A DNA stretch of 48,900 bases from RBG-16-66-20 sp049651845 (GCA_049651845.1 JBASCW010000167.1:1-48900); one strand, 5' to 3'. Positions 33,657 through 42,126 are shown, counted from the first letter of the stretch. Notes: generated from the sequence alone by a model not told the origin. A program made the numbers and translations.

Positions 33657-34414
33657 CGATCGAGCGGCTTCACCGCGCGGTGAAACCCGAGCATGCCGCT
33701 GAACACGGTCGTGGCCGTCACGTCGCGGAAGCCGACGTCCTCGAGCAGGTCGGTGAACTCGCGCGGCGAGTAGAACATCTGCAGCGCCTGGATGAAGTAC
33801 TTCTTGCAGTTGAGCGCCGCCGGCCCGCTGCGGAACAGGAAGCCGGTGAACCAGAGGCAGAAGCGCAGGTAGGCGTAGTACAGCTTCTCCACCACCGGGT
33901 TGCCCGGCCGCAGCATGTCGCTGTGGTAGAAGCGCCCGCCCGGCTTGAGCACGCGGCGCACTTCCTCGGCGACGCGGCGGATGCGCAGGTGGCGCGAGGC
34001 GAACTGCAGCGTCACGATGTCGAACGAATTGTCCGGGTACGGCAGCGTGTGCACGTCGTCGATTGCGCTCTTGATGCGGAAGCCGAGCGCCTGGGCGCGC
34101 TGGCGGCCGACGTCCTGCATCGCCTCGCTGCGGTCGATCGCGTGCACCTCGAGCGTCGGCTCGCGCTTGAGCAGCGCGATGCCGATGGCGTTGGTACCGG
34201 CGCAGACGTCGAGCACGCGCTCGCCGGGCTTGATGTCCACGGTCTCCATGAACTTGCGCAGGAACCAGCCCCACAGGCCCAGGCTGGCGACGTAATTGGC
34301 GCGGTCGTAGTACGGCGCGACGTCGGCGAAGACGTCGTTCAGCTCGCGCGTCCAGACGGTGTTGAAGCGCTCCTCGCGGGCGATCTCGCGGGTGGCCACA
34401 GGCGGCGGCGTCAT
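33653..34414 (-). CDS. UbiE/COQ5-like class I methyltransferase linked to fumarate reductase
   Basis: The 253-residue protein resembles UbiE throughout: a YDRANYVASLGLWGWFLRKF opening, SAM motif I at VLDVCAGTNAIG (residues 67-78), an acidic D94 after beta 2 (HAIDRSEAM), LPYPDNSFDIVTLQFASRHL, and VRRVLKPGGRFYHSDM. UbiE methylates the ring of ubiquinone and menaquinone precursors. Here GTN replaces the usual GTG of motif I. The gene follows frdD by only 15 bases, so it is probably cotranscribed with fumarate reductase. A role in making the low-potential quinone used by that enzyme is my inference. RquA, the rhodoquinone enzyme, is a UbiE relative, but its known loss of SAM-site acidic residues is not clear here. 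Confidence 0.72.
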   Translation of the reverse strand: MTPPPVATREIAREERFNTVWTRELNDVFADVAPYYDRANYVASLGLWGWFLRKFMETVDIKPGERVLDVCAGTNAIGIALLKREPTLEVHAIDRSEAMQDVGRQRAQALGFRIKSAIDDVHTLPYPDNSFDIVTLQFASRHLRIRRVAEEVRRVLKPGGRFYHSDMLRPGNPVVEKLYYAYLRFCLWFTGFLFRSGPAALNCKKYFIQALQMFYSPREFTDLLEDVGFRDVTATTVFSGMLGFHRAVKPLDR

Positions 34415-34429
34415 GGGCTCTCCCTCCCT

Positions 34430-34771
34430 TCAGATCCGCGTCAAGTAAAGCACCGCCGCCCCGGTCCCCGCAAGCGCGACGGCATAAACAACGGTCGCGA
34501 CGAGGGTATCGGCGCGCACGCCCAGGTCATGGCAGGTGATGCGCAGCCGGTGCGCGGCGCTCCAGAGCGACAGGAACACCACGCCCGCCAGCGCCAGCTT
34601 GCCGATCCAGTGGCCGGCGAGCGCGTGCAGCCGCTCGTAGGCGAGCAGGTCCGGCGCCTGGCCGAGCGCCGCCAGCAGCGTGATCAGGATCAGCGCCGGC
34701 GTGAGAAACGCGGTGAGTGTGCCGCCTGCGGCAAAAGGGCCCCAGACGATCGGTTTGTTCGAACGCGACAT
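34430..34771 (-). CDS. frdD: fumarate reductase subunit D (membrane anchor)
   Basis: A 113-residue protein with three hydrophobic helices. The opening RSNKPIVWGPFAAGGTLTAF is the FrdD pattern, and HRLRITCHDLG ends the second helix region. With FrdC it anchors the catalytic subunits and binds quinol. Start ATG 34771, two bases after frdC. Confidence 0.9.
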   Translation of the reverse strand: MSRSNKPIVWGPFAAGGTLTAFLTPALILITLLAALGQAPDLLAYERLHALAGHWIGKLALAGVVFLSLWSAAHRLRITCHDLGVRADTLVATVVYAVALAGTGAAVLYLTRI

Positions 34772-34773
34772 GC

Positions 34774-35175
34774 TCAGAAGACTCCGGCGAAGTAGAGGAT
34801 GGCAAGCGACAGCACCGCCCAGGCGCCGAAGTGTGCGCCGGCGATGACGCCGTCGGGAAGGAACTTCTCGCCCAGCTGCACGGGCAGCGCTTTCGGCGTG
34901 AGCTGGAACCAGGTGATGCTGTGATAGGCGGCGAACGCGAGCGCCGCGACATGGAACACCACGATCCACGGGGCCTTCAGTCCCTCCATGAACGCAGCCC
35001 AGGCCTCCGGCCCCTCCGACAGGCGCGCCAGCGCGCACACCAGCATCAGCGTCCAGGCGCCGATGAACAGGCAGGAGAACTCGCGCACCATGTAGCGCAG
35101 GTAGCGCGGGTGGCGCGTGATCCATTCCCAGCGCGCATCGCGCACGAACGGCTTGCGGCCTACTTGTTGCGCCAT
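34774..35175 (-). CDS. frdC: fumarate reductase subunit C (membrane anchor)
   Basis: A 133-residue protein with three helices. FrdC marks are the pre-helix segment RYLRYMVREFSCLFIGAWTL and FHVAALAFAAYHSITWFQLTPKA, whose glutamate and histidine fit the quinol site of E. coli FrdC. Start ATG 35175, inside frdB (16-base overlap). The anchor is the heme-free, two-protein QFR type, not the SdhCD type. Confidence 0.9.
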   Translation of the reverse strand: MAQQVGRKPFVRDARWEWITRHPRYLRYMVREFSCLFIGAWTLMLVCALARLSEGPEAWAAFMEGLKAPWIVVFHVAALAFAAYHSITWFQLTPKALPVQLGEKFLPDGVIAGAHFGAWAVLSLAILYFAGVF

Positions 35176-35903
35176 GGCATCAAATGCTCCGTGTACCAGT
35201 CTATCGTGCTCTCGATCTTGAGCTGCTGGATCGCGCCCGCGGGATCGACATGCTCGGGACAAACCTCCGAGCAGGCGCCGACGAACGAGCATTCCCACAC
35301 GCCTTCGGTGGCCGCGAGTTCCTCCTGGCGCTGCACGCGGCCGCCATCGCGCGAATCCTGGTTCCAGCGGTGTCCCAGCGCCAGTGCCGCCGGTCCGATG
35401 TAGTTCGGAATCAGCCCGTACTCGGGACAGGCCGCGTAGCACAGCATGCAGTTGATGCAGAGCGTGAACTGCTTGTAGCGCTTGAGCTGCGCGGGCGTCT
35501 GCCGATACTCGCCGGTGTCCGCTTCCGGCTCGCCTTTCGGGATCAGGTAGGGCTTGACGCGCGCGAGCTTGGCGACGAAGTCGTCGATCACGGTCACCAG
35601 GTCGCGCTCGACCGGGAAGTTCGCGAGCGGCTCCACGCGGATCAGCCCGGGATAGTCGCGCAGGAAGGCCTTGCAGGCGAGCTTGGGCTCGCCGTTGACC
35701 ATCATGCCGCAGCTGCCGCACACCGCCATGTGGCAGGACCAGCGGTAGCTCAGCGTCGGGTCGGTCGACTCCTTGATGTGGTTGAGGGCATCGAGAACGA
35801 CCCACTCCTCGCGGCACTTGACCGAATAGCGCTGAAAATTCGGCTCGCTGTCGGTCTCGGGGCTGTAGCGCAGAACCTCGATCTCGACCTGGCGCTCGCT
35901 CAT
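35160..35903 (-). CDS. frdB: fumarate reductase iron-sulfur subunit
   Basis: A 247-residue subunit carrying three clusters: [2Fe-2S] in SCHMAVCGSCGMMVNG with a later AC, [4Fe-4S] in CINCMLCYAACP, and [3Fe-4S] in CSFVGACSEVCP. It moves electrons from quinol in the membrane to FAD in FrdA. ATG 35903 overlaps the frdA stop (ATGA). Confidence 0.94.
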   Translation of the reverse strand: MSERQVEIEVLRYSPETDSEPNFQRYSVKCREEWVVLDALNHIKESTDPTLSYRWSCHMAVCGSCGMMVNGEPKLACKAFLRDYPGLIRVEPLANFPVERDLVTVIDDFVAKLARVKPYLIPKGEPEADTGEYRQTPAQLKRYKQFTLCINCMLCYAACPEYGLIPNYIGPAALALGHRWNQDSRDGGRVQRQEELAATEGVWECSFVGACSEVCPEHVDPAGAIQQLKIESTIDWYTEHLMPWRNK

Positions 35904-37660
35904 TCGTGCCCTCCGGAGTAGTCGCGCACGCCGGGCTGCGATCTCGTAATGGTGACATCCAGATATTCGATTCTCGGGCTCGCAACGGGATCGAAATACG
36001 CCATTGAATGCCTGAGGAAATTTCGATCGTCCCTCTCCACGAAGTCGAGGCGCTGATGCGCGCCGCGCGACTCCCTGCGCGCGAGCGCGCTCTGCGCCAC
36101 CGCCTCGGCGCAGTCGAGCATCGAGCCGAGCTCGAGCGCCTGCAGCAGGTCGGTGTTGTAGACGTTGGTCTTGTCGTGCAGCTCGATGGCGCGGTAGCGG
36201 CGGCGCAGGTCGGCGAGCTTGGCGCAGGCCTCGGCGAGTCCCCGCCGGTCGCGGTAGATGCCCGCGTTCTGCTCCATGGTGTGCATCATCTCCTTGCGCA
36301 GCCCCGCCACGGTCTCGGTGCCGCTCGTGCGCTGCATGAGCTCGCGCAGGCGCCCCCGTGCCGCGTCGGCGCCGGCCGCGAGCGCCGCCTCGGCCGCCGG
36401 GCGCGCGTCCGACTGCAGGTACTCGATCGCCGACAGCGCCGCGCGCCGGCCGAAGACGAGCAGCTCGGTGAGCGAGTTCGAGCCCAGGCGGTTGGCGCCG
36501 TTGATGCTCACGCAGGCGCATTCGCCCGCTGCGAACAGGCCCGGCACCGGCGTCGCGGCGCGGATGTCGGTATGGATGCCGCCCATCATGTAGTGCACCA
36601 CGGGCCGCACCGGCACCGGGTTGGTGACCGGGTCCACGCCCATGTAGCTGATCGACATGTCGCGCACCAGCGGCAGGCGCTCGTTGATCTTCGCCTCGCC
36701 GAGGTGGCGCATGTCGAGCAGCATCGCGTCGCCCCACTGCGTGGCGATCATGTTGCCCTTCTTCTGCTCCTGCCAGAAGGCCTGGCTCACGCGATCGCGC
36801 GGACCGAGCTCCATGGTCTTGAGCACCGGCTCGCCGAGCGGCGTCTCAGGCCCCATGCCGTAATCCTGCAGGAAGCGCCGGCCGTTCTTGTTGACCAGCA
36901 CGCCGCCCTCGCCGCGGCAGGCTTCGGTCAGCAGCGTGCCGGTGCTCGGCAGCCCGGTCGGGTGGTACTGCACGAACTCCATGTCCTTGAGCGGCACGCC
37001 GGCGCGGTAGGCGAGCGCCATGCCGTCGCCGGTCTTGATCGCGCCATTGGTGGTGAACGGGAAGATGCGTCCCGCGCCGCCGCCCGCGATGATCACCGCG
37101 CGCGCGTCGAACCGGCGCATCTGGCCGCTGCGCATCTCGATGGCGACAAGGCCCGCGCAGCGCCCGTCCGCGAGCAGCAGCTCGGTGGCGTAGAACTCGT
37201 CGTGGCGCTGGATCGAGGGGAACTGCAGCGAGGTCTGGAACAGCGTGTGCAGGATGTGGAAGCCCGACTTGTCGGCGGCGAACCAGGTGCGCTGCTTCTT
37301 CATGCCGCCGAAGGGACGCACCGCCACCGAGCCGTTCTGCTCGCGGCTCCAGGGACAGCCCCAGTGCTCGAGCTGGACCAGCTCCTTGGGCGCCTCACGG
37401 ATGAAGTAGTCGACCGCGTCCTGGTCCGAGAGCCAGTCGCCGCCGCCGACCGTGTCGTTGAAGTGGTGCTCGAGGCTGTCGTCGGCCTTGATCACGCCCG
37501 CGGCGCCGCCCTCGGCCGCGCAGGTGTGGCTGCGCATCGGGTAGACCTTGGAGACGAGCGCGATGCGCAGCTTGGCATCGGCCTGCGCCAGCGCGATGGC
37601 GGCGCGCAGGCCCGCGCCTCCCGCGCCGATGATCGCCACGTCCGCCCCGATCGTCTCCAT
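35900..37660 (-). CDS. frdA: fumarate reductase flavoprotein subunit
   Basis: A 586-residue catalytic subunit that reduces fumarate to succinate as terminal step of anaerobic respiration. Seen are the Rossmann motif IIGAGGAGLRAAIA, the covalent-FAD histidine H45 in MRSHTCAAEGG, HYMMGGI, and the ANRLGSNSLTELLVFG segment of the FAD/capping region. The start is ATG 37660 because METIGADVAIIGAG aligns with the usual FrdA N-terminus; in-frame starts at 37699 and 37735 would add an unrelated tail. It leads the leftward unit frdABCD-methyltransferase-unknown. An FNR-type box lies at 37722-37735, consistent with induction without oxygen. Confidence 0.94.
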   Translation of the reverse strand: METIGADVAIIGAGGAGLRAAIALAQADAKLRIALVSKVYPMRSHTCAAEGGAAGVIKADDSLEHHFNDTVGGGDWLSDQDAVDYFIREAPKELVQLEHWGCPWSREQNGSVAVRPFGGMKKQRTWFAADKSGFHILHTLFQTSLQFPSIQRHDEFYATELLLADGRCAGLVAIEMRSGQMRRFDARAVIIAGGGAGRIFPFTTNGAIKTGDGMALAYRAGVPLKDMEFVQYHPTGLPSTGTLLTEACRGEGGVLVNKNGRRFLQDYGMGPETPLGEPVLKTMELGPRDRVSQAFWQEQKKGNMIATQWGDAMLLDMRHLGEAKINERLPLVRDMSISYMGVDPVTNPVPVRPVVHYMMGGIHTDIRAATPVPGLFAAGECACVSINGANRLGSNSLTELLVFGRRAALSAIEYLQSDARPAAEAALAAGADAARGRLRELMQRTSGTETVAGLRKEMMHTMEQNAGIYRDRRGLAEACAKLADLRRRYRAIELHDKTNVYNTDLLQALELGSMLDCAEAVAQSALARRESRGAHQRLDFVERDDRNFLRHSMAYFDPVASPRIEYLDVTITRSQPGVRDYSGGHE

Positions 37661-37721
37661 GTGCTCCGATTCGAAGCTTACCGCGTAAAGGCGCATCATC
37701 GCGCTTGCATCCTCGCCACGG

Positions 37722-37735
37722 TTGACGAGGATCAA
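37722..37735. promoter_or_regulatory. FNR/ANR-type box between frdA and hemG
   Basis: TTGAC-GAGG-ATCAA matches the FNR consensus TTGAT-N4-ATCAA at nine of ten positions. Its centre lies about 68 bases from the frdA ATG and 51 bases from the hemG ATG, so it could activate either or both. Confidence 0.65.
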
Positions 37736-37779
37736 ACGGTTCGAAGCGACGCGGGATAGCCTGCGTGGCAGCTTGCGAC

Positions 37780-38307
37780 ATGGCCCGGATCCTCATCGCC
37801 TACTCGACCACTGACGGCCACACCGCCAAGATCTGCCAACGGTTGAGCGAGATCCTCGCGCAGCAGCCGCACGAGGTCACCGTGGCGCCGCTCGCGGTGG
37901 TGGCCGATCGCGAAATCGCGGCTTGCGACAAGATCGTGATCGGCGCGAGCATCCGCTACGGACGGCACAGCCAGGCGCTAGCGGACTTCATCGGCCGGCA
38001 CGAGCAGGCGCTCAACCGCAAGCCGAGCGCGTTCTTTTCGGTGAGCGTGGTCGCGCGCAAGCCCGAGAAGAACCAGCCGCACACCAATCCCTACGTGCGC
38101 AGGCTCCTGGGCCGCATTCCGTGGCGGCCACGCGAGGTCGGCGTGTTCGCGGGCAAGATCGACTATCCCCGCTACGGCTTCGTCGACCGCACGGTCATCC
38201 GCTTCATCATGCTGCTGACCGGCGGCCCGACCGACCCCCAGGCCGTGGTCGAGTTCACCGACTGGAGCGCGGTCGAGGCGTTCGCCGGCCGCGTTGCCGC
38301 GATGTAG
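37780..38307 (+). CDS. hemG: quinone-dependent protoporphyrinogen oxidase (flavodoxin type)
   Basis: HemG makes protoporphyrin IX for heme and gives the electrons to the respiratory quinone pool, so it works without oxygen. The 175-residue protein has the FMN loop YSTTDGHTAKI and long segments shared with E. coli HemG: VIGASIRYGRHS, SVVARKPEKNQPHTNPY and DYPRYGFVDR. The start is ATG 37780 (GTG 37765 would add five residues). Its placement next to frdABCD with a shared FNR-type box fits joint use under anaerobic conditions. It ends six bases from the convergent gene at 38314. Confidence 0.93.
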   Translation: MARILIAYSTTDGHTAKICQRLSEILAQQPHEVTVAPLAVVADREIAACDKIVIGASIRYGRHSQALADFIGRHEQALNRKPSAFFSVSVVARKPEKNQPHTNPYVRRLLGRIPWRPREVGVFAGKIDYPRYGFVDRTVIRFIMLLTGGPTDPQAVVEFTDWSAVEAFAGRVAAM

Positions 38308-38313
38308 CGCAGG

Positions 38314-39069
38314 CTAGATCAGCGCCGCGAATTCCTTCACCGTCATGCCAGGCCTGGCGCCGCGCTGCGCGGCGGTTGCGTTCACGTGCGACAGCACGCC
38401 CGTCTCCCACATCGAGCGCCCGTCGCCGATGCGCGCACTCATGCAGTCCACCGCGGCGGCGGGAATGCCGCGCGCCGAGAGAACCGGCAGGCGCGTGATG
38501 CCGATGCGGTCGGCGCCCAGGCCCGCGTCGTTGAACACAGCAGCCGCCGCGTCTGCGCCGAGCGCTGTTTCGGGCCGGCCGCCCTGCAGCGCGCCGTGCG
38601 AGCCGATGACCAAGATGCGTCCCGCGTCCTCCGGGATGAGCTTGCCTACGGAATCGAGGGCCCAGATTTCCGGCGGCCTGCCGGCGACGCGCCAGCGCCC
38701 TTCGGCGTAGGGCGGCGGGGCCGAACGCGGCGGCGCCGCGGCGCGCATGTGCTCGGCCGCTTCGCGGCAGGATCGCCCGGCGGCGACGCCGCAAAGGGCG
38801 GCAAAGATGTTCGCGTGGCTCACGATGCCGCGCGCGAGCATGTCGGCGCCGTCGCCGATGCGCGCGCTCATGCAATCCACCGCGGCCGCCGCCATGCCAA
38901 TGGCTTCCAGGTAGGCGAGGCCGCCAATCCCGGCGCGCTCCTTGCCGACACCGGCGTCGTTCAGCACCAGTGCGTGCGCGCCCGCCCTGGCGCCGAGGTA
39001 GGCGGCGATGATGCCGCCGTGCGATCCCGCGACGAGGACCTTGCCCGCCACGGCCTCCAGGCGGGTCAC
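38314..39069 (-). CDS. unrecognised protein built of two copies of one domain
   Basis: The 251-residue protein is an internal duplication. Copy one (residues about 11-87) and copy two (152-230) share SHGG/SHGA, NDAG, the 12-residue block AVDCMSARIGDG (63-74 and 206-217, identical) and SHAN/SHVN, in the same order and spacing. A variable 60-residue linker joins them. Each copy thus has an invariant cysteine, histidines and acidic residues, suggesting two active or ligand sites. There is no signal peptide. I do not recognise the family and assign no function. The start is GTG 39069, 23 bases after the methyltransferase; it closes the thiolase operon. Confidence 0.7.
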   Translation of the reverse strand: MTRLEAVAGKVLVAGSHGGIIAAYLGARAGAHALVLNDAGVGKERAGIGGLAYLEAIGMAAAAVDCMSARIGDGADMLARGIVSHANIFAALCGVAAGRSCREAAEHMRAAAPPRSAPPPYAEGRWRVAGRPPEIWALDSVGKLIPEDAGRILVIGSHGALQGGRPETALGADAAAAVFNDAGLGADRIGITRLPVLSARGIPAAAVDCMSARIGDGRSMWETGVLSHVNATAAQRGARPGMTVKEFAALI

Positions 39070-39092
39070 GCTTTCGGCTGTGACGACGTCGA

Positions 39093-39752
39093 TCAGGGCG
39101 AAGCGGGCTGGAACACGAGGAAATACTGGTTCGGCAGGAACGCGTGCTCGCGCTCCAGCCGGTAGCCGGCGCGCACGAGTTCGGCCTTCACTTTGTCAGG
39201 CGTGATGCGTGCGGCTTTCGGCGGGCCTCGAGGCGAATCCATTCTGAAATCGATGATCGCGACCCGGCCACCGGGCTTGATCCAGTTGCGCAACCCGCTG
39301 AAGTACCGCTCGCGATTCTCTACGTGGTGATACACGTCCACCAGAATGATCACATCCGCTTTCTCTGGAAGGCGCGGGTCGCCGGGAGTTCCCGCAATCG
39401 CGCGAATGTTTCCCAGGGCCTCGCGCTTCGCGCGCTCGGCGAGGAACTTCACCATGTCGGGCTCCGTGTCGACGCCGTAGACCCTGCCCTTCGGCACCAT
39501 GTGTGCGAAGCGCACCGCGAAGTAGCCGGTTCCCGAGCCGATGTCGGCGACGACCGCATCGGGCTTGAGCGCCAGGGCCTGGATCACCTGGTGCGGCTTC
39601 TGCCAGGCGTCGCGTTCCGGGTCGTCGAAGACCTTCGACCACTGCTCGGCATTGCCGAAATCGTGCCGGTGCGTGTGCGGCGACTGCGCCGCGGCTCCGG
39701 CCAGCACGAAGGCCGTGGCAAGCGTCCACAACAGGGCGCGTATCGCGTTCAT
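39093..39752 (-). CDS. exported class I SAM-dependent methyltransferase-like protein
   Basis: A 219-residue protein whose first 22 residues form a signal peptide (ALLWTLATAFVLAGAAAQS), followed by HTHRHDF and a methyltransferase fold. SAM motif I is VVADIGSGTGYFAVRFA, the acidic residue after beta 2 is in VYGVDTEPDM, and IILVDVYHHV and WIKPGGRVAIIDF follow. SAM is not expected in the periplasm, so export of an intact SAM fold is odd, though such proteins recur in proteobacteria. ATG 39752 overlaps the upstream stop (ATGA). The substrate is unknown. Confidence 0.8.
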   Translation of the reverse strand: MNAIRALLWTLATAFVLAGAAAQSPHTHRHDFGNAEQWSKVFDDPERDAWQKPHQVIQALALKPDAVVADIGSGTGYFAVRFAHMVPKGRVYGVDTEPDMVKFLAERAKREALGNIRAIAGTPGDPRLPEKADVIILVDVYHHVENRERYFSGLRNWIKPGGRVAIIDFRMDSPRGPPKAARITPDKVKAELVRAGYRLEREHAFLPNQYFLVFQPASP

Positions 39753-40891
39753 CCGAACATCAGCCATTCCGGCCGCAGCAGCAACAGCGCGCCAATAGCG
39801 AGCAGCACGATCCCGCCCGCGAGGTGCGAGAAGCGCGAATAGCGTGCGGTGACGCCCGTGACCTGCAGGGTCTTCATCGCCACCACGAACACGAACAGGT
39901 CGTCGAGCATGAATACGAGGATATAGAGCGCGAGGTAGCCGTAATACTGCCACGCGGGCAGCTTGCTCAGCGCGAGGACCTGCGTGTACGCGGCCGGGAT
40001 GCCCGCCGAGCAGAGCAACTCTACGAGATTCACCGCGAAGGCAAGCGCCATGATGCCGATGAGCGCGAGCCAGAAGCGGCTCTCATTGGCCAGCTTGCGC
40101 AGGTTCTCGAACACGCGCCGGCGCGCCTGCGGCGCGGTCACCGGGCAGGCCGCATCGGGGTTGCGGACGTACTCGCGCAGGTAATAGTAGCCACCGCCCA
40201 GCGCGACCAGCGCGACGCCGGCCCGTACCCAGACCACCGCGCCCATGAACAGCAGGAAGTTGAGCCACGCCGCCATGAACAGGAAGTAAACCAGCGCCGA
40301 GCCGGCGATGAACGCGGTGCCGAGGGTCCACATGCGAAAGCGGTCCTGCATGCCCACCAGGAGACCGATGAGAAAGACGAGCACCCACATGGCGCAGGGG
40401 TTGAAGCCGTCGAGCGCGGCGAGGATCACCGTGAGCACCGGGAGCGAAACATCCGCGGTCCGGATCGTGCCGAGCAGAGGAACCGAGACCGCCTGCGGCG
40501 CAGCGGTTCGCGACGCGTCCGGGCAGCGGCCCGCCAGGCAAAGGCCGATCAGGCGCCGGAGCTCCGCGCCGCTGGTTTCGTCGGTCGCGTAGCCGACCAG
40601 CGCCGCCTCCCCGACCAGCGTCAGCGGCACCGCCGGCTCCTCCAGCGCCAGCTTCCTGACCGCCGCAGCGAACGCGCTCTGGTTCGCGGCGTCGCGCGAG
40701 ACCTCGAGATAGTGCACCCGCAGCCGCGGCTCGCTCGCTTCGAGGCGCTTGAGGAACTCGATCTCACGCTCGCAGTGCGGGCAGCCTTCCGCCCAGAAAA
40801 GAGTCAGCTCGACCCGCTGCTGCGGCTGGCTCGCCGCGGCGAACGCCAGCAGCGCAAGAATCAGCGCGGCGAGCGTGCGTGCGAACTTCAC
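39749..40891 (-). CDS. thioredoxin-like domain fused to CcdA-like membrane domain
   Basis: The 380-residue protein starts with a signal or anchor (residues 5-20), then a thioredoxin/glutaredoxin-type domain with active site C37-P-H-C40 facing the periplasm. About seven membrane helices follow from residue 150. Cysteines in NPCAMW (C166) and ELLCSAG (C294) lie in the first and a later helix, like the pair that carries electrons across the membrane in CcdA/DsbD. The protein probably moves reducing power between cytoplasm and periplasm. GTG 40891 overlaps the thiolase stop (GTGA). Partner or target is not visible. Confidence 0.78.
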   Translation of the reverse strand: MKFARTLAALILALLAFAAASQPQQRVELTLFWAEGCPHCEREIEFLKRLEASEPRLRVHYLEVSRDAANQSAFAAAVRKLALEEPAVPLTLVGEAALVGYATDETSGAELRRLIGLCLAGRCPDASRTAAPQAVSVPLLGTIRTADVSLPVLTVILAALDGFNPCAMWVLVFLIGLLVGMQDRFRMWTLGTAFIAGSALVYFLFMAAWLNFLLFMGAVVWVRAGVALVALGGGYYYLREYVRNPDAACPVTAPQARRRVFENLRKLANESRFWLALIGIMALAFAVNLVELLCSAGIPAAYTQVLALSKLPAWQYYGYLALYILVFMLDDLFVFVVAMKTLQVTGVTARYSRFSHLAGGIVLLAIGALLLLRPEWLMFG

Positions 40892-42072
40892 ACGGCTTCG
40901 AGCGCCAGCGCGATCCCCTGCCCGCCGCCGATGCACAGCGTCACCACGCCGCGTTTGAGCCCGTCGCGGGCCATCGAGTGCAGCAGCCGCGTGGTCAGCA
41001 CCGCGCCGGTCGCGCCGATCGGGTGGCCGTGCGCGATCGCGCCGCCTTCGACGTTGACGACGTCTTCGCTCAGTCCGAGCTCCCTGAGGCACGCCAACGC
41101 GATGGCGGCGAACGCTTCATTGATCTCGATGCGCTCCACGTCGCCGACCTTCCAACCGGCGCGCTCCAGCGCGAGGCGCACCGCCGGCACCGGGCCGATG
41201 CCGAACATGCCCGGCTCTACGGCCGCCACCCCGTACGCCACGAGCCGCGCCGCGGGCTTGAGCCCCTTCTTCTCGGCCCAGCCGCGCTCGGCGACGATCA
41301 TCGCCGACGCGCCGCTGTTGAGGCCGGGCGCGTTGCCCGCCGTGATCGTGCCGTCCTTGCGGAACGCGGGCTTGAGCTTGGCCAGGCTTTCCACCGTGGT
41401 GTCGGGGCGCACGTGCTCGTCGCGGCCGAAGATTTCCAGGCCCTTGCGGCCCTTCACCTCGACGCCGGCGATCTCGGCGTCGAACTTGCCCGCGGCCTGC
41501 GCGGCCGCGAACCTCTGCTGCGAACGCGCGGCCCAGCGGTCCTGGTCGGCGCGCGCGACCTTGTACTTGGCCACGAGGTCCTCGGTGTGCCAGCCCGAGT
41601 GCTGCCCGGAGAAAGCGTCGTTCAGGCCGTCGTACAGCATGCTGTCATGGAGCGCGGTATCGCCCATGCGCGAACCCCAACGGCCGCTCGGCAGCAGGTA
41701 CGGCGCCATGTCCATGTTCTCCATGCCGCCCGCGACGGCGCAGCGCAGGTTGCCGGCGAGAATCTCCAGCGCCGCGCCCACCACCGCCTGCGCGCCCGAG
41801 CCGCAGACCCGGTTGACGGTCAGCGCAGGCACGCTCACGGGCAGCTCGGCGCCCATCGCCGCCTGCCGCGCCGGGTTCATGCGCGAGCCGGCCTGGATCA
41901 CCTGGCCCATCACCACGGTCTCGACGTCCGAAGCGATCGATCCGGAGCGGCGCAGCGTTTCCGCGATCGCGGTGCTGCCGAGCTTGATCGCCGGAATCGC
42001 CTTCAGCGAGCCGCCGTAGGTGCCGATCGCGGTGCGGACGGGATTGCAAAGAACGACTTCGGATTTGCTCAT
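40888..42072 (-). CDS. acetyl-CoA C-acetyltransferase (thiolase)
   Basis: A 394-residue type II thiolase that joins or splits acetyl-CoA and acyl-CoA. The nucleophilic cysteine is C90 (NRVCGSGAQAV). NEAFAAIALA, GGAIAHGHPIGATGA with the catalytic histidine, and the second cysteine in LCIGGGQG are all present. Start ATG 42072 with AGGAG seven bases upstream. It is the first gene of a tight leftward unit with three non-metabolic genes, which is unusual for a thiolase. An FNR-type box lies at 42127-42140. Confidence 0.93.
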   Translation of the reverse strand: MSKSEVVLCNPVRTAIGTYGGSLKAIPAIKLGSTAIAETLRRSGSIASDVETVVMGQVIQAGSRMNPARQAAMGAELPVSVPALTVNRVCGSGAQAVVGAALEILAGNLRCAVAGGMENMDMAPYLLPSGRWGSRMGDTALHDSMLYDGLNDAFSGQHSGWHTEDLVAKYKVARADQDRWAARSQQRFAAAQAAGKFDAEIAGVEVKGRKGLEIFGRDEHVRPDTTVESLAKLKPAFRKDGTITAGNAPGLNSGASAMIVAERGWAEKKGLKPAARLVAYGVAAVEPGMFGIGPVPAVRLALERAGWKVGDVERIEINEAFAAIALACLRELGLSEDVVNVEGGAIAHGHPIGATGAVLTTRLLHSMARDGLKRGVVTLCIGGGQGIALALEAV

Positions 42073-42126
42073 GATCGACTCCTGACAATGAATTGATAGA
42101 TCCTCACACCGCTGCGGATTCCGCTC

